In this document: piece after piece, positions 11,096-22,900 of the stretch | Numbering within the stretch: the first letter of the stretch is position 1 | Layout of the letters: the number at the start of each line of letters is the position of its first letter | NCBI GenBank assembly: GCA_036365455.1 | Contig: JAWQUS010000030.1 | Coordinates: 1,426,001 to 1,490,000, forward strand | Length of the DNA stretch: 64,000 nt | Reading direction: 5' to 3' | Origin: Macrosoma leucophasiata | Taxonomy: Eukaryota > Arthropoda > Insecta > Lepidoptera > Hedylidae | The notes under the pieces: model-generated | The model's database searches: none | What the model was told of the DNA's origin: nothing | Seen by the model: only the letters and a program-made list of their open reading frames with translations | Program-made: the position numbers and the translations under genes

Positions 11096-11235
11096 AAGGT
11101 ATGTATGTATGCACCACTTAGGTATGTAAGTATTTTCACGCCACTCTTCTTACGGGGTAGGCAGTCAAGCGTCAGATATCCGGTCCTGACACACCTCCCG
11201 TGCTTCTTCTACACGCATAGTAAGTAGGTAAGTAA

Positions 11236-11410
11236 TTATGAAAGAAAAAAGGAAAATAAAAAATTACTTTGGGCAGGGATCGAACCTACGACCTCAAGGT
11301 AACCAGTCTAGCTGCTATACCACTAAGCTACCGATCCCTGCCCGAATTCAAATTTTTCTTTATATTATTTTCATTAATTTCTTTCTTTTTACGCTTGTGT
11401 TATTAAGTTA
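11236..11410. repeat. Family L copy 4
   Basis: Antisense tRNA-like core (GATCGAACCTACGACC to ACCACTAAGCTACCGA) between degenerate AAAGAAAAAAGG / CTTTATATTATT arms. Confidence 0.7.
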
Positions 11411-11779
11411 AATTAAAAAATGGAGGTTTAAAATATGTTTTATTTATTGTAATACAACGTTTCTTCACGCCTGTGTGCCTGTGGCTCTACTTACTAAGTC
11501 TAGGCTAAAAAATTTAACATTAGAAACATTCAAGAAATATATAGTTGAAAGAGTAGGTAGGTACCTACACTTATGTAGTATCTACATAAGTACCTAATAC
11601 TTGATCAAATTTTGTTTAGGACTCTACTAATACATAATTTCTAGGTAGGTGTATAATAGATATAAGAAGTTGCCAGAATTGGTCTTTAACCAATTCAATT
11701 GTTTTTAATTTTTAATAGAGCGCGCACCATAATGTACGCGCTCTAATAAGCTTTTTACAGAATATAGGCATATAATATA
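11411..11779. other. Intergenic AT-rich stretch, unassigned
   Basis: I see no gene, TIR or family match before the mariner element. Confidence 0.45.
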
Positions 11780-13058
11780 TTGGTTGGGAAAAAAGTTTCT
11801 TCGCATTTTTTAAGATAATTCAAAACATTTTTTAATATAGTTTATTTAAATTTAACTAAAGTATGTATGTACCATTTTGTTCGATAACCTTTTGCCATCT
11901 TGTAGGTAGGGACATGATCCCATTGCTATAAAACATTTGGGACTTCTCATCAAAATACCGCGACAAGTGGATTTGGCAGTCCTCTCGTGATGTTAACCTA
12001 ACATTGCATAAAGAATTCTGAAGAGACCGAAACAGGTGGAAATCTGAAGGTGCAAGGTCAAGACTACACGGCGGATGCATTAACACCTCCCAGCCAAACT
12101 CTTAATTTTTGCTGAGTGGCTATAGATGTGTGAGGTCTAGCGTTATCATGATGAAACACCACACCCCTTCTGTTGATCAATTCCGGCCGCTTTCTCTCAA
12201 CTTCTTGCTTTAATCTCGTCAGTTGTTCGCAGTAGAGTTCAGAATCGATAGTCCTGCCTGGTGGTAATAGCTCATAATGAATAATGCCCTTCCAATCCCA
12301 CCACACACACAACATCACCTTATTGCGAGTTAACCCGGGTTTCGCCACAGTCTGTGAAGCCTGACCGGCCTTTCACCACGACCTTTTTCGCACGTTCTTA
12401 TCGTACGTGATCCACTTTTCATCACCAGTTATCAGCTTCTTCAAAAATGATTCGGTTTCATTACGTCGTAATAAAGAATCACAAATGAGTACACGGTTCA
12501 TTAGGTTTCTTTCAGTGAGCTCGTGAGGTACCCAAATATCGAGCTTTTTTTTGTACCCAGCTTTTTTCAAATGCGCCAAAACTGTTTTGTGATCAATTCT
12601 CAGTTCTTCAGCTACGTCGTAACTACTGACATGTCGATCTTGCTCCACTTTTTCAAAAATGGCATCCATTTTATCCGTAATAGGGCGACCAGAGCGAGGT
12701 GCATCTTTGACATCAAAATTTCCGGATTGAAAACGCTTAAACGAAATTTGTGCTACTCTCACAGACACTGCACTAGGTCCATAAACATCGAAAATATTTT
12801 TCGCGGCTTGCGTTGCATTTTTACCTTTTTTGTAGTAGAAATTTAAAATGTATCGAATTTCTTCATTAGATTTACTCATCTTGACAGTACGAAAAACAAA
12901 GTAAAATCACACATTTGCCTAATTTGAATTATGAATTATGTTCTTTAAAATTTTAACTTTCAATGATACCAAAACCAGCCAGATACAAATACTACAGTCA
13001 AAGAGATTTTATTACAAGTTTATTCATACTATAATGCGAAAAGACTTTTTCCCCAACC
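11780..13058 (-). mobile_element. mariner transposon copy 1 (D,D34D), inactivated
   Basis: A 1279-bp element on the minus strand between TIRs (TTGGTTGGGAAAAAAGT at the left; TTTTTCCCCAACC at the right) and TA dinucleotides. The transposase starts at 12879 with an HTH region, then ITGDEKW (first Asp), VFHHDNARPH (second Asp) and DLAPSDFHLF, with 34 residues between the second and third Asp, the mariner signature. Lesions: TGA at 12373-12375 (TCA in copy 2) and a 2-bp deletion near 12100 that shifts frame before the third Asp. It lies between genes 1 and 2. Confidence 0.95.
11856..12879 (-). pseudogene. mariner transposase, broken by a stop and a frameshift
   Basis: The reading frame is 12879-12373 (MSKSNEE...), stop, then 12348-12064 in the same frame, then 12086-11856 after a shift. 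All three catalytic Asp codons are still present, so the lesions are point-like and probably young. Role in an intact element: cut-and-paste transposition at TA sites. Confidence 0.92.
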
Positions 13059-13069
13059 TATTTTATAAG

Positions 13070-13608
13070 TACCACACAATCTAATGATAATTTTTGTCCA
13101 TAGCAATTAATAAAATGAAAAATCATTTATTACTTATCTAAGAAACGTGTATTTAGGACATGTTCAAATAACCTACCTATACACCCCTTAAGTCCATACA
13201 TAAAAAATAGGTACTCTTACCGTTTATACTTTTATATCTGGTTACAAATTATATTTTCAAACCATTTCACACATTCACAATGCACATTAAAATATCTAAT
13301 CGTGGTAGCTAGCGCACGGCTGCGCAGGCGCAGATGTGGTAAAAATAAACCAAATGCCGGCATACTGAAACACGATGCTGTTGGTTCCATTGCCAGCTCT
13401 GAAAATTGATTGTCTTGGATTTATACGGAAATTTAGACGGATTTAAACAACCATCTGTAAATTTTTAAATATATTGAAGACATATATTTTCATTTGATAA
13501 CCCAGTTTTTATTCCATGAATAAATTACTTTTTTTTTTACTTTACTAAGCTGATCTCAGCGTAAAAGATAAATTGAAAAAAAATATTCGCCACACTTGTC
13601 ACGTCAGG
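13070..13608. other. Intergenic, unassigned
   Basis: AT-rich with a short GC-richer patch near 13310-13400. No ORF or repeat family was recognised. Confidence 0.45.
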
Positions 13609-13609
13609 C

Positions 13610-13792
13610 GGATTAGTGATCGCAGTGGCGGTAGTTTTATAGCGGGACGCTGCTGCCCATCTCGCGTTGATATATTTACCTTCTACCGACCTATTGGAAT
13701 GGATAGACCGTCATTGTTTGGATGACTGACTGCACTAGAGGAAGAGTTTTCCTCCTCTAGAGTGCGATGGGATGACGTCCCGACGCTGCAGT
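13610..13792 (-). repeat. Family F repeat, partial
   Basis: GGCGGATTAGTGATCGCAG, GCGGGACGCTGCTGCCCATC and the GACGTCCCGACGC end identify it. An internal hairpin (GAGGAAGAGTTTTCCTCCTC region) is characteristic. Confidence 0.75.
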
Positions 13793-13934
13793 AGTAGGAC
13801 GATACAACACGTCTTATATGCAAGAGCCTGTAGAAGAGCCCTAAGAATACTTCCTTCCAATGTCCTTCGCATGTTTTGTCAACATCGGTTCTAGAAAACT
13901 CGATGCGGTGATGAACCCTTGAGACTTGAGTCTT

Positions 13935-14247
13935 ACGTAACTTCACGCCTGTAATCCCCGAAGGGGTAGGCAGAGGTGTTTGCATGCATTCAAGCATACA
14001 TGCAAACACCCACGATTCGCCGGTTACGTTTTGGCCCATGTAAGAGGTGACGAGCATGTTGCCATCTCCGGGCACATTACCAAACTCTACTCATTACTGG
14101 GAATCTTCCAGAAAATGGAAAATATCCAATAGAACCAGTGATAAAGGATTTTAAACCGTTATCTCTGATAGCCCTCGACCAGGGAATCGAACCCAGGACC
14201 TCCAGCATAGTAATAGTGGCCTACTACCACTTGGCTACTGAGGTTGA
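13935..14247 (-). repeat. Family D tRNA-derived SINE
   Basis: On the minus strand a tRNA-like head (A-box region TAGCCAAGTGG, B box GGTTCGATTCC at about 14185) is followed by a body containing GGAAGATTCC-like sequence and ending in the ACAGGCGTGAAGTTACGT tail. A second copy is at 21874-22145. Confidence 0.8.
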
Positions 14248-14259
14248 GTCTTAAATTCA

Positions 14260-14454
14260 GCACTATTGTGTTCCGAATACACGGTCCTGTAATTTCCGTC
14301 ACAGAGGCATAACACCTTAGGCCTCAGGAGTGGCAACGCATCTACATAGAAATCTGTGGTTTCATGTAGATGTTTATAGGCTATTAGATGTACGAGTATT
14401 ACTTACCATCAATGTAAACTGTATGCTTGTTTGCCACTTTATGACATAAAAAAA
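14260..14454 (+). repeat. Family A repeat, head-truncated and degenerate
   Basis: It starts in the TTCAGCACTAT segment and runs to GCCACTTTATGACATAAAAAA. Confidence 0.75.
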
Positions 14455-14459
14455 TGGCA

Positions 14460-14860
14460 GCGTCTTAGTAGCGAAACTTAAGGATTTTTTTATCGAATTG
14501 TAAATCCACTATCTCGTCTCGTCTCGGCACTAGTCTGCTTTATCGGGCAATTGGCCAGCGCAAAGGGCTTTCAATATAAAAAAAACACACAACCGCCTCG
14601 GGGAAACCCTTGCGGGTCCAATCCTGGGTTTAGGGTGTGGTGGTGGGGGACACGTATGCGATTAGGGACGGTGCAACTTTTCCTCTAGTCATTGGTTGGT
14701 GGTAACCGGAAGGTCGTGCTAGAGTCGGGGTAGGTGGTCTGTGGCTGCCGACCTATGTAGAACATAATTATATGTAGCTACCGTCTAAGTGAAAAACAGT
14801 GAATATCAGTCAATGTTCAAAATGAGCTCACGTGCTTTGTGATACGACACACCTAACTAT
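14460..14860. other. Intergenic, unassigned
   Basis: A GC-richer block at 14590-14760 has no recognisable product and no obvious copy elsewhere in the window. Confidence 0.4.
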
Positions 14861-14865
14861 AGAAA

Positions 14866-15081
14866 TAATAATAATAATAAAATACGCTTTCACTCACAGC
14901 CCTACAGTAGGTATAAACCTGTCTCGTGGGTGCCGTTGTACACATACAACACATACACAAACACCCAGACCCGAAGAAAATATCTGTAGGCCATACAAAT
15001 ATTTGTCCCGGTGCGGGGATTGAACCCGCGACCCTTCGAATCAAACGGTCATCTCACACCGCTGGACTAACCGGGTCGTCT
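14866..15081 (-). repeat. Family C tRNA-derived SINE
   Basis: Reverse orientation: the tail AAAATACGCTTTCACTCACA, the body, then the antisense B box and head ending ACCGGGTCGTC. Confidence 0.85.
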
Positions 15082-15099
15082 GTATAAGAATATTATACA

Positions 15100-15465
15100 T
15101 CGATTGTAATACCAAGATAAAATCAAATTGCTGCAGGTAATCAACCATTATGATTTAACCGTTTGCTATTGTTTACCGTTCAAATCGGAATAATAAAGGA
15201 AATGAAAATACAGTAAGCAATTATAATAATTTATTGTTACAGATCAGTTTAGAAGAGACCAATAAAACGTTTATTATATTCACAAAACTTTGGTGCTCCT
15301 GTTGCGCGTTACGGGATCAATATTGATGAAACGCAACGTGAGAAAATGCTTCACTCTTTAATAAAACGAAAAATATTTTTTTTATACTCATATACCTACT
15401 CAATCATTTCAGAAAACCATCCAAAGGAAATTATCATCAGGTACGACAAAGTTTTGGTTACATAA
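15100..15465. other. Intergenic AT-rich, unassigned
   Basis: No feature was recognised. Confidence 0.4.
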
Positions 15466-15470
15466 ATTTT

Positions 15471-15758
15471 ACTGGTGGTAGAGCTCCAGTGACGGAGCTC
15501 GCGGGCGTAGGCATCACCGCATTACCTAATTTACTTGCCGCTTAATGGTAGTGTTCAGCACTATCGTGTTCCGGTCAGGTGGTAATGTACGGCCCTCTAA
15601 TTTCAGGCACAGAGGCATAACACCTTAGGCCTCAGGAGTGGTAATGCATCTGCATTTTGACCTTGGTCTTCGTGTGGGTGTCTATAGGCTGCAGTCATCA
15701 CTTAACATCAATGTGAACTGCATGCTTGTTTGCCACTTCCATAACATAAAAAAAAAAG
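15471..15758 (+). repeat. Family A repeat, full length
   Basis: It runs from ACTGGTGGTAGAGCTCC to CATAACATAAAAAAAAA. Confidence 0.9.
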
Positions 15759-15759
15759 A

Positions 15760-16500
15760 TGTAACATAGATTATTTTTTTTGTGAGTATATGTACTCTTA
15801 TATGTTACATCATTTTAATATATTTATTTTCTTCCATGTCAATTTCTACTATGAATATTTTTATAGTCCACTTTTAAAATTAAAAACGTACGTCTGTAAG
15901 TAGGTAAATGTTTAAAAAATCAACCAATGTCTTTTAGTTGGAGGAATGGATAAAGAAAGAAACGGATAAAAAAGTTAAACACTCTAATGTTAAGCAATTG
16001 AATTAGATTTTAATGGACTTAGTTATTACAGAATTCTCTCTTTTGTTAGGATAGTTTTGAAATACGATGTTAAATATTATACCTATAAGTCATAAAATAA
16101 CGATAAATTACCTACATATAAATCTCAAAGCAATGAGATTGATTTTATTATAAGAAATGTTTTTCATGATTATTGGCCTAAAAGTAGCCGCAAGTTAAAC
16201 TTACATTTCATTAGTCAATTCACTTTACATACCGTACATACTTACTTTTATTTAATTTAATAATTATAAATATATATTACGATTACAAATAATTCACTAG
16301 ATATATAAATATCTAGTGCCTCTATGGGTAAAGTACCCTGTTTATATTTTTCAGCAAATAAACTCAAAAAGAAACTTTTCTCTTGTATATTTAGCAAGAC
16401 ATTCATAGAGATATAGGTAATTATAAAAAAATAAATATATAAATAAAATTACAAACAACAAGAATTAGGTACATTCCAAAATAGTTAACAATTATTTAGT
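15760..16500. other. Intergenic / 3' flank of gene 2, AT-rich
   Basis: No gene is seen. A 10-bp perfect hairpin lies at 16295-16318 (CACTAGATAT / ATATCTAGTG, 4-nt loop). Possible gene 2 polyadenylation signals lie here on the minus strand. Confidence 0.45.
16247..16252 (-). promoter_or_regulatory. Candidate polyadenylation signal of gene 2
   Basis: AATAAA on the minus strand, about 540 bp past the stop codon. It is the first canonical hexamer I find downstream, but AT-rich DNA yields such hexamers by chance. Confidence 0.25.
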
Positions 16501-16539
16501 AACAAAATTTCACGTAAAGTAACAATACTGTTTGTATAA

Positions 16540-16764
16540 AGCGCAATACACACTGAGCCCGCCGGGTCGCCGACACAGCCCGCCGACTCAAACAAAAAGA
16601 ATCATAACGGCAACTCGCGCCCGCGCGTGTTGCCCGTCGAAATGTTGGCGGCTTGTGCCTTTTGAGGGTCGCCGGGCAGGCCGCCGACATGCCGCCAACT
16701 AACCCGCCGACAAAAAGTTGCCGACATACGTCGGCGGCCCGGCGGGCTCAGTGTGTGTTGCGCT
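16540..16764. mobile_element. GC-rich 225-bp MITE in the 3'UTR of gene 2
   Basis: TIRs AGCGCAATACACACTGAGCC and GGCTCAGTGTGTGTTGCGCT pair over about 28 bp, flanked by TAA on both sides (16537-16539, 16765-16767), the target size of PIF/Harbinger-type elements. It ends 26 bp beyond the gene 2 stop codon, so transcripts should carry it. Confidence 0.85.
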
Positions 16765-16790
16765 TAAAACGTAGTTAGCGAAGGTAGGTA

Positions 16791-16931
16791 TCACGAGATC
16801 TTGCCGATGATTTGCTCCCAAGTCTTGATTTTCTTCAGTGCATCGCGAGCTGCGGTCGCCATTAGACCTTCGGAGCTCTGAGTCGGCTCGAAGCCCAGGA
16901 TCAACGCTGATTCAGTCAGGTAACTGACAAT
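16791..16931 (-). CDS. Gene 2 exon 10 with stop
   Basis: 46 codons and TGA (16791-16793), acceptor ATATTACAG, phase 0. It encodes the last C-terminal helices (YLTESALILGFEP ... IKTWEQIIGKIS). Confidence 0.92.
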   Translation of the reverse strand: MVSYLTESALILGFEPTQSSEGLMATAARDALKKIKTWEQIIGKIS

Positions 16932-19900
16932 CTGTAATATTTGCAAAAGGTTCATTATATAATGTAAAAACGAATATTCTTTTAGTTTCTCAGTAAGAAT
17001 ATAGGTACCTAAATAGTGATTTTTTATTGCACTTAAAATGTTTTATTTGCAGAAGCGCAATGTATCGAGTGCCAATTATATTTTATTATTTTGTTTATGA
17101 TAAAATACTAAAAAAACCTCCCTGCTTCTCTTTTATACGTATGTGACGAAGAGGGAAAACAAGCATGTAGTTCACAGAATATTAAGTGATGACTGCAGCC
17201 TGTAGATATTCTTCTGTAAACAGACTTTACAGACCACGATCTTTTTTTTCAAAATTCTTAGCATAAGTATTATTTTTGGAGATAAAATGAGAACAGATCA
17301 ATTTTCACAATTATTGTATAAATACCGACTGCTCGGAATCTGTATGGCTTATCGTTAATTCTCCATACACATACAATGCAACGCAGAAGGAAGAGTTCTG
17401 GCCGCAGGGAGTCGTGTTCCGCAAATTCCGGGGACAACTTCCTGCCGACAAGCCGCGCATCACGTCGCCGACAATATGTGATAAATAGTGTTAGTGTTAT
17501 TATAAGTTATATAATATGTATGTTAGTCTTTAAGGTATATATTTTATATGGGCCTACTGTTTTATTTTAAGCATTGTTGCCTGAAAATAAATAAATAAAT
17601 AAAATAAAAAATTATTCATGAACTCACTTCTTTTAGGCGATCTCGTAGACTCTCTTTGGTGATGGCTTTCTTTTCGAAATCCCTGGTAGTCAGCACCATC
17701 AAAGGAGCGTGCAACTCGTACAACGTTATACCTAAAGAACAATACATAAAATTACCTAATGTTTTATTTAAAGTAATGTAGAAAGTAGATGATTTTACTG
17801 GTGGTAGAGCTCTAGTGACGGAGCTCGCGGGCGTAGGCATTACCTAATATACTTGCCGCTAAATGGTAGTGTTCAGCACTATCGTGTTCCGGTCAGGTGG
17901 TAATGTACGGCCCTGTAATTTCCGGCACAGAGGCATAACAGCTTAGGCCTCAGAGTGGTAACGCATCTGCATTTTGACTCGATATTTGTGTGGGAGTCTA
18001 TAGGCTGCAGTCATCACTTAAAATCAATGTGAACTGCATGCATGTTTACCACTTCCATTACATAAAATAAATATATTGTTTTTAAAATCAATCCGATCTT
18101 GCGGTCGCTTTTTAGCTTCCGTGGTCCCGGGCAGGTTTAATAGAGAAGATGGATGACGATTATCAATATCATGGGACTACTACATTGAAAATCCCAAAAA
18201 TTAAAATTAAATCCCAGCCTCGCCAGTCTACCAGACCTAAAGATAAATAAATCAACCATAAATCAGTTTTATGTTAATCCTGAACGCTACGCAAGGCTTT
18301 CACAAAATCGATGCAACCAAAGAGTATACAAATACTATGCAACTTAACATTTTTTCAAACCACTGTCAGACAAATGTCACCTCAGTTTGCCCGGGTGACG
18401 CACGTAGGTAGTATTTGGTATACCTACTCTTTGGACAACGCAAGCTAAAAAACGACCAAAACGTCGGGTTGATTTTAAAGTAATTTTAGTGTAATATACG
18501 CGAGATAAATCCATAAAAAACGTTTTGTTTCAATGAGCTCGCGAAAACCTTAGGCAAGTGTAAGGAGGTTATTATCAGTAAACTGAGTTACAACGGCAAA
18601 GTGACTGGTGAATCTTGGCACTGATAGTCTGTTATTGGTTAAACTTTGATCAAAATGGTCGAGAAACGTCACATTTTAGGTGCAAAAGAGATAACGCTCT
18701 ACAGACTCGAAATAAACCGAACCTTTTCCTAAGGTAAGGTAGTACAGAAAGTATTTTAGGCGTCGGGACGTGACGATCCACCGCCCACTAGCAGCAGAAT
18801 TATCTTCTATTAGAGGAGAATTCTTCCACTAGTGCAGTCAGTCAACCGAACAATGGCGATCAAACCATTCCAATAGTTAGTAGTAGTAAATATAACAACG
18901 CGGGATGGGCAGTAGCGTCCCGCGATTAAACTACCGTCACTGCGATCGCCAATCCGCCTGCCAAGCGTGGCGATTATGGCATATTCTCCCCTAATGACGC
19001 AAAACACTGTTGTGGACGCTTTTGGGGAAGGCTTCGGGGACGTCATTCGGCTAGAATGATGACTGTCCTACAATAAACCTGGTTTGCACCACGATATATG
19101 TGTAACATTTCACATCCTTCTCTAACTTTAACAGATTTCTTTAAGTTAGAGAAGGATGTGAAATGTTACAATAACTTTAACTTTAACAAATATCTTTAGA
19201 AAACAACCCACCTCTTAACCTAGAATATCCCGGCTCAATGACATCAAAAACGCTCATCAATTCCCTGCAAATGTCGATCTTCCTGTTTAGCTCGGTGTCT
19301 GGCATCTCGTGTATCATGTAGTCGGCCACCTTGCCGTACAGCTGGCTGAGCGAGTGCTTGGCGGACAGGCACAGGTAGTGGTTCGTGTGGAGCACGTTCC
19401 TGTACTTGTGGATGAAGTTCTCGAAACCGGGCACGTCGTTGGCGTCTATCTGGTCGAACTCATCTGTTAACCTGTCGATGAAGGGCAATATTTTTTTGTG
19501 TCAATGCCACCTGCGGGAGGAGTTTCATGGTTCAGGGTAGGTAAAGATGGCCAGCACTATTGCAGGGGAAATACAATGTGTGAAACCCAATTTCAATCAG
19601 CTAATGTTATCGAAATATCTTGATACTATTAGGCCCATGCTTATAGACAGGCTCAGTCCGGGAGACGTGGTGTTTTTCTTTTTTTAAATCTAGACCTTGA
19701 CTGAATCTACAATTCAATATCAATTACTTACCCACTTCTTGAGCAACATCTGCAAAAAAACAACGCAGCCAAAGCCGACATAATATATCTACGACTGCGG
19801 TCCATAGAGTGGACCGTCCCCTAGTCTAGCAGTGAATAATATGCGAGCGTCGCGCATAAGCCAGCGAGAGGTTAGTTTGAAAAACAAAGCGAGGTAGTAT

Positions 19901-22900
19901 TTCACATCAGGGAAACTTCTAAAGCTCTATAAAGCTCAAGTTAGTCCCTATTTGAAGTACTGCTCTCATCTTTGGGCAAGAGCTCCTAAATACCAGTTTG
20001 GTCCCCTTGACCCCATACAAGAACGTGCTGTTCGAATCATCTGCACAGATATAGGTGTAATAGTATATCCATAATCATTATTCAGACAGTCCTTAACAGC
20101 TGAAAGGCCCAGGAGTGGGGTGGACACTACGTGGACGCCACTCTTTTAGACATTTAGGACAGTGAAAGACGCTGTCGAAGTTGGCGAGCTAGCTGCGGTG
20201 GTAAATAATTGTAATATGCCTCTTTAGCAACACATTAACCATCGCCAGTTGAGATGTGGAGGGCCGCGGCAATGTCAAGAAGCGCAATGGACAGTATGCG
20301 CTTCAAGGTTAGATTAACGTCATATTCTAAATAGCTCAAAGAGTCAAATCAAAACCTTACCTCTTAAGCAACATCTGCACTGCCACGGGCGACATGGTAT
20401 ATCCGCAGTCATTGTCCAGACAGTGCCAAGCAGCTGAAGGGTCCAGCGGCGCGGAGGACAGTACGCGGGCGCCACACTTGGGGCAGCGGAAGGCGCTGAC
20501 GAAGGTGCCGAGCTCGCTGGGGTCGGCGCACCGCCGGCAGCTACAGTCAAAGAACTTGCTTAGCTTTAGGTGCTCTCGCCGTTTCAGTGTGCCCTGCAAG
20601 ATTAAGTTATGTGATGTAAATTATAAACATAGATTTTCATATTCATAAAAACAGCATATTATCCTTTCAAGATCAGACGTCGCAACTGCTGAGGTCTAAG
20701 AATTTTTGTTTAATGTTGATGTTTTGGACACAATAATACGGTCGTAACATTCGTTCCCAATTATACATCGTAGGCATTCTCATGTAGTCAATCTAACCGA
20801 TAAACGGTAGACTTGAACATCTCGAATTTAGCAGGAGTTAAATTGGGCCTACGCTGTCAAATCTACATTATAGCTTATTTAAAGAAAGTTGCGTTGTTTC
20901 GCGTAGTCGTTTGTAGCGTCTACGCGTAGCATGATATATTGTAGCTTGTATGCGTAGCAAAGCAAGATTGTCTCTGACCGGACCTTGCGGGGAATGCGGC
21001 ACATAATATCATCTTATTACCTGCCTCGTAGTTATCTGTAGCGTGTATGAGTAGCACAGCGAGATGGGATCGCCGGCTTTGTACGGGATGGAGACACGTA
21101 CGTATAGTAAAGTGAGCGGTCGTGTGTATCGGACGGAGTGTAGTCATGCGTCATCAAGTACGCCGAGTCGTAAGTGTCGTAACAACCTTTACCTAACGTT
21201 TTCGTAGGTTTTCACGAGCTTTATACCGTGGTAGAAATAAAATTTGCGGATTTTCTCACCTATACAACACTTCCAAACTTCTTATACCCGACGTTTCGGT
21301 CGCTTTCTAGCTACCGTGGTCACGGGCAGCCTAATTCGACGATGTTCAGCCTGGTCTTATATAGCTGAGACAGAACAAAACCTTAGTGCGATGTAAACTT
21401 TGGGAAGAACGAAGAAGAAGTTTGGGAATGTTGTTTAAGCGAGAAAATCCGCAAATTGAATTTCTACAATCGCATATACGGTATATACGCGTAGCAGGTC
21501 ACCGGCGTCGTGTAGGACGGTGATACATATCGTCATACAGTACTCACTTGTAACGTGTACGCGTAGCACAGCGAGATGAGATCGCCCGCCTTGTGGGGGG
21601 TGGCGGCGCGTATGGTGAGCGGGCGGCCGGCGCGGCGCTCGGCGTCGGTGTGCGTGGTGGAGGGGGTGCAGGCGTGCGCCAGCAGGTACGCCGCGCCGTA
21701 CAGCGCCCGAGCGTTGGCCCCGCTCCCACCCACCTCGAATGCATTCACCTAGAGAGAGTCTCATCATAGCAATGTCTGCCGACATACGACTATAGAGAAA
21801 TAAAATAAGTACGAAGGAGATTTTAATGTAGATATATCTAGAGAAAAATGGTATTTAAAATTGTTAATTATGTAACGTAACTTCACGCCTGTAATCCCAG
21901 AAGGGGTAAGCAGAGGTAAACGCGTGCATTCAAGCGTATATGCGAACATCCACGATTCGCCGGGTAACGTTTTGACCTATGTAACGAGTGGCGAGCCTGT
22001 TGACACTCTCGGGCACATTACCAAACTTCGAGGTACTGGGAAACTGCCAGGAAATGGAAAAATCCCAATTGAATCAGAGAAAAAGTATTTACCGAGAACC
22101 CCAGCGTTGCAGTAGTGGCCTGCTACCGCTAGGCTACTGAGACGGTAAATTGTTAATTATTATTTAATTTGTAGTTGGTATTGTAACAAAAAGTTGCAAG
22201 TTACATTTATTTTAAATCACAAATCAGTGTCTAGTAAGTTTTAGTTTATGTTATTTGCCACTTCCATTACATAAAAAAAACCGTCGAAGTCTCACCTCCA
22301 AAATACCACAAATCGTATGTATCTGTTCATCATCATAGTCCAGTCCCCATTTCTTGAGTCGCTGCACCACATGGGTCTCATTCATGGGAAATATGTTGCC
22401 TCTGGCGCGACGCATGTCGTTGTGGGCCTCCATCGCACACACCGCCTCCCATTTCGCTGGGTCAGCCTTTTTGAGTAGGAGACATCTGAAATTGGAGTAT
22501 GAACAATTCATTTCAATTGGGTAAATAAATACTATTTGTCTTGAAAAGATATTATACTCAATAAGTTATATTTGTTAAGATATAACGACTCAAAACGATG
22601 CGAAAACGGCCCATAAATTGCAGTACATTATGACGTCACAGCGTGGTACAATACCGGTGAATTGAATAGTAAAATCAAGAAATTTTAAAATATTTTCGAC
22701 AATACTACGTTTTTATCTAACGTTGATATATGTATTATAATAATGGCAACCCATTATACGTCCCACTGTTTGGCACGAGTCTCTCCTCTTTTTGGAGGAG
22801 GCCTGGAGCTTACTCCACCACGCTGCTCCAATGCGGGTTGGTGGAGATAAGAGTTAGTGGCCAACATCGGATGTTTTCAAACCGCCTTTAAGGCCTCCGA

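Noticed and set aside
12523..12846. Plus-strand frame antisense to mariner
   Set aside because: It is the shadow of the transposase; the same frame recurs at copy 2.
16496..16690. Minus-strand frame in a GC-rich block
   Set aside because: It lies inside the palindromic MITE at 16540-16764.
19490..19515. Alternative acceptor for gene 2 exon 8 at CCCGCAG
   Set aside because: It enters a frame with TGA within three codons; the CGACAG acceptor keeps phase with exon 7.
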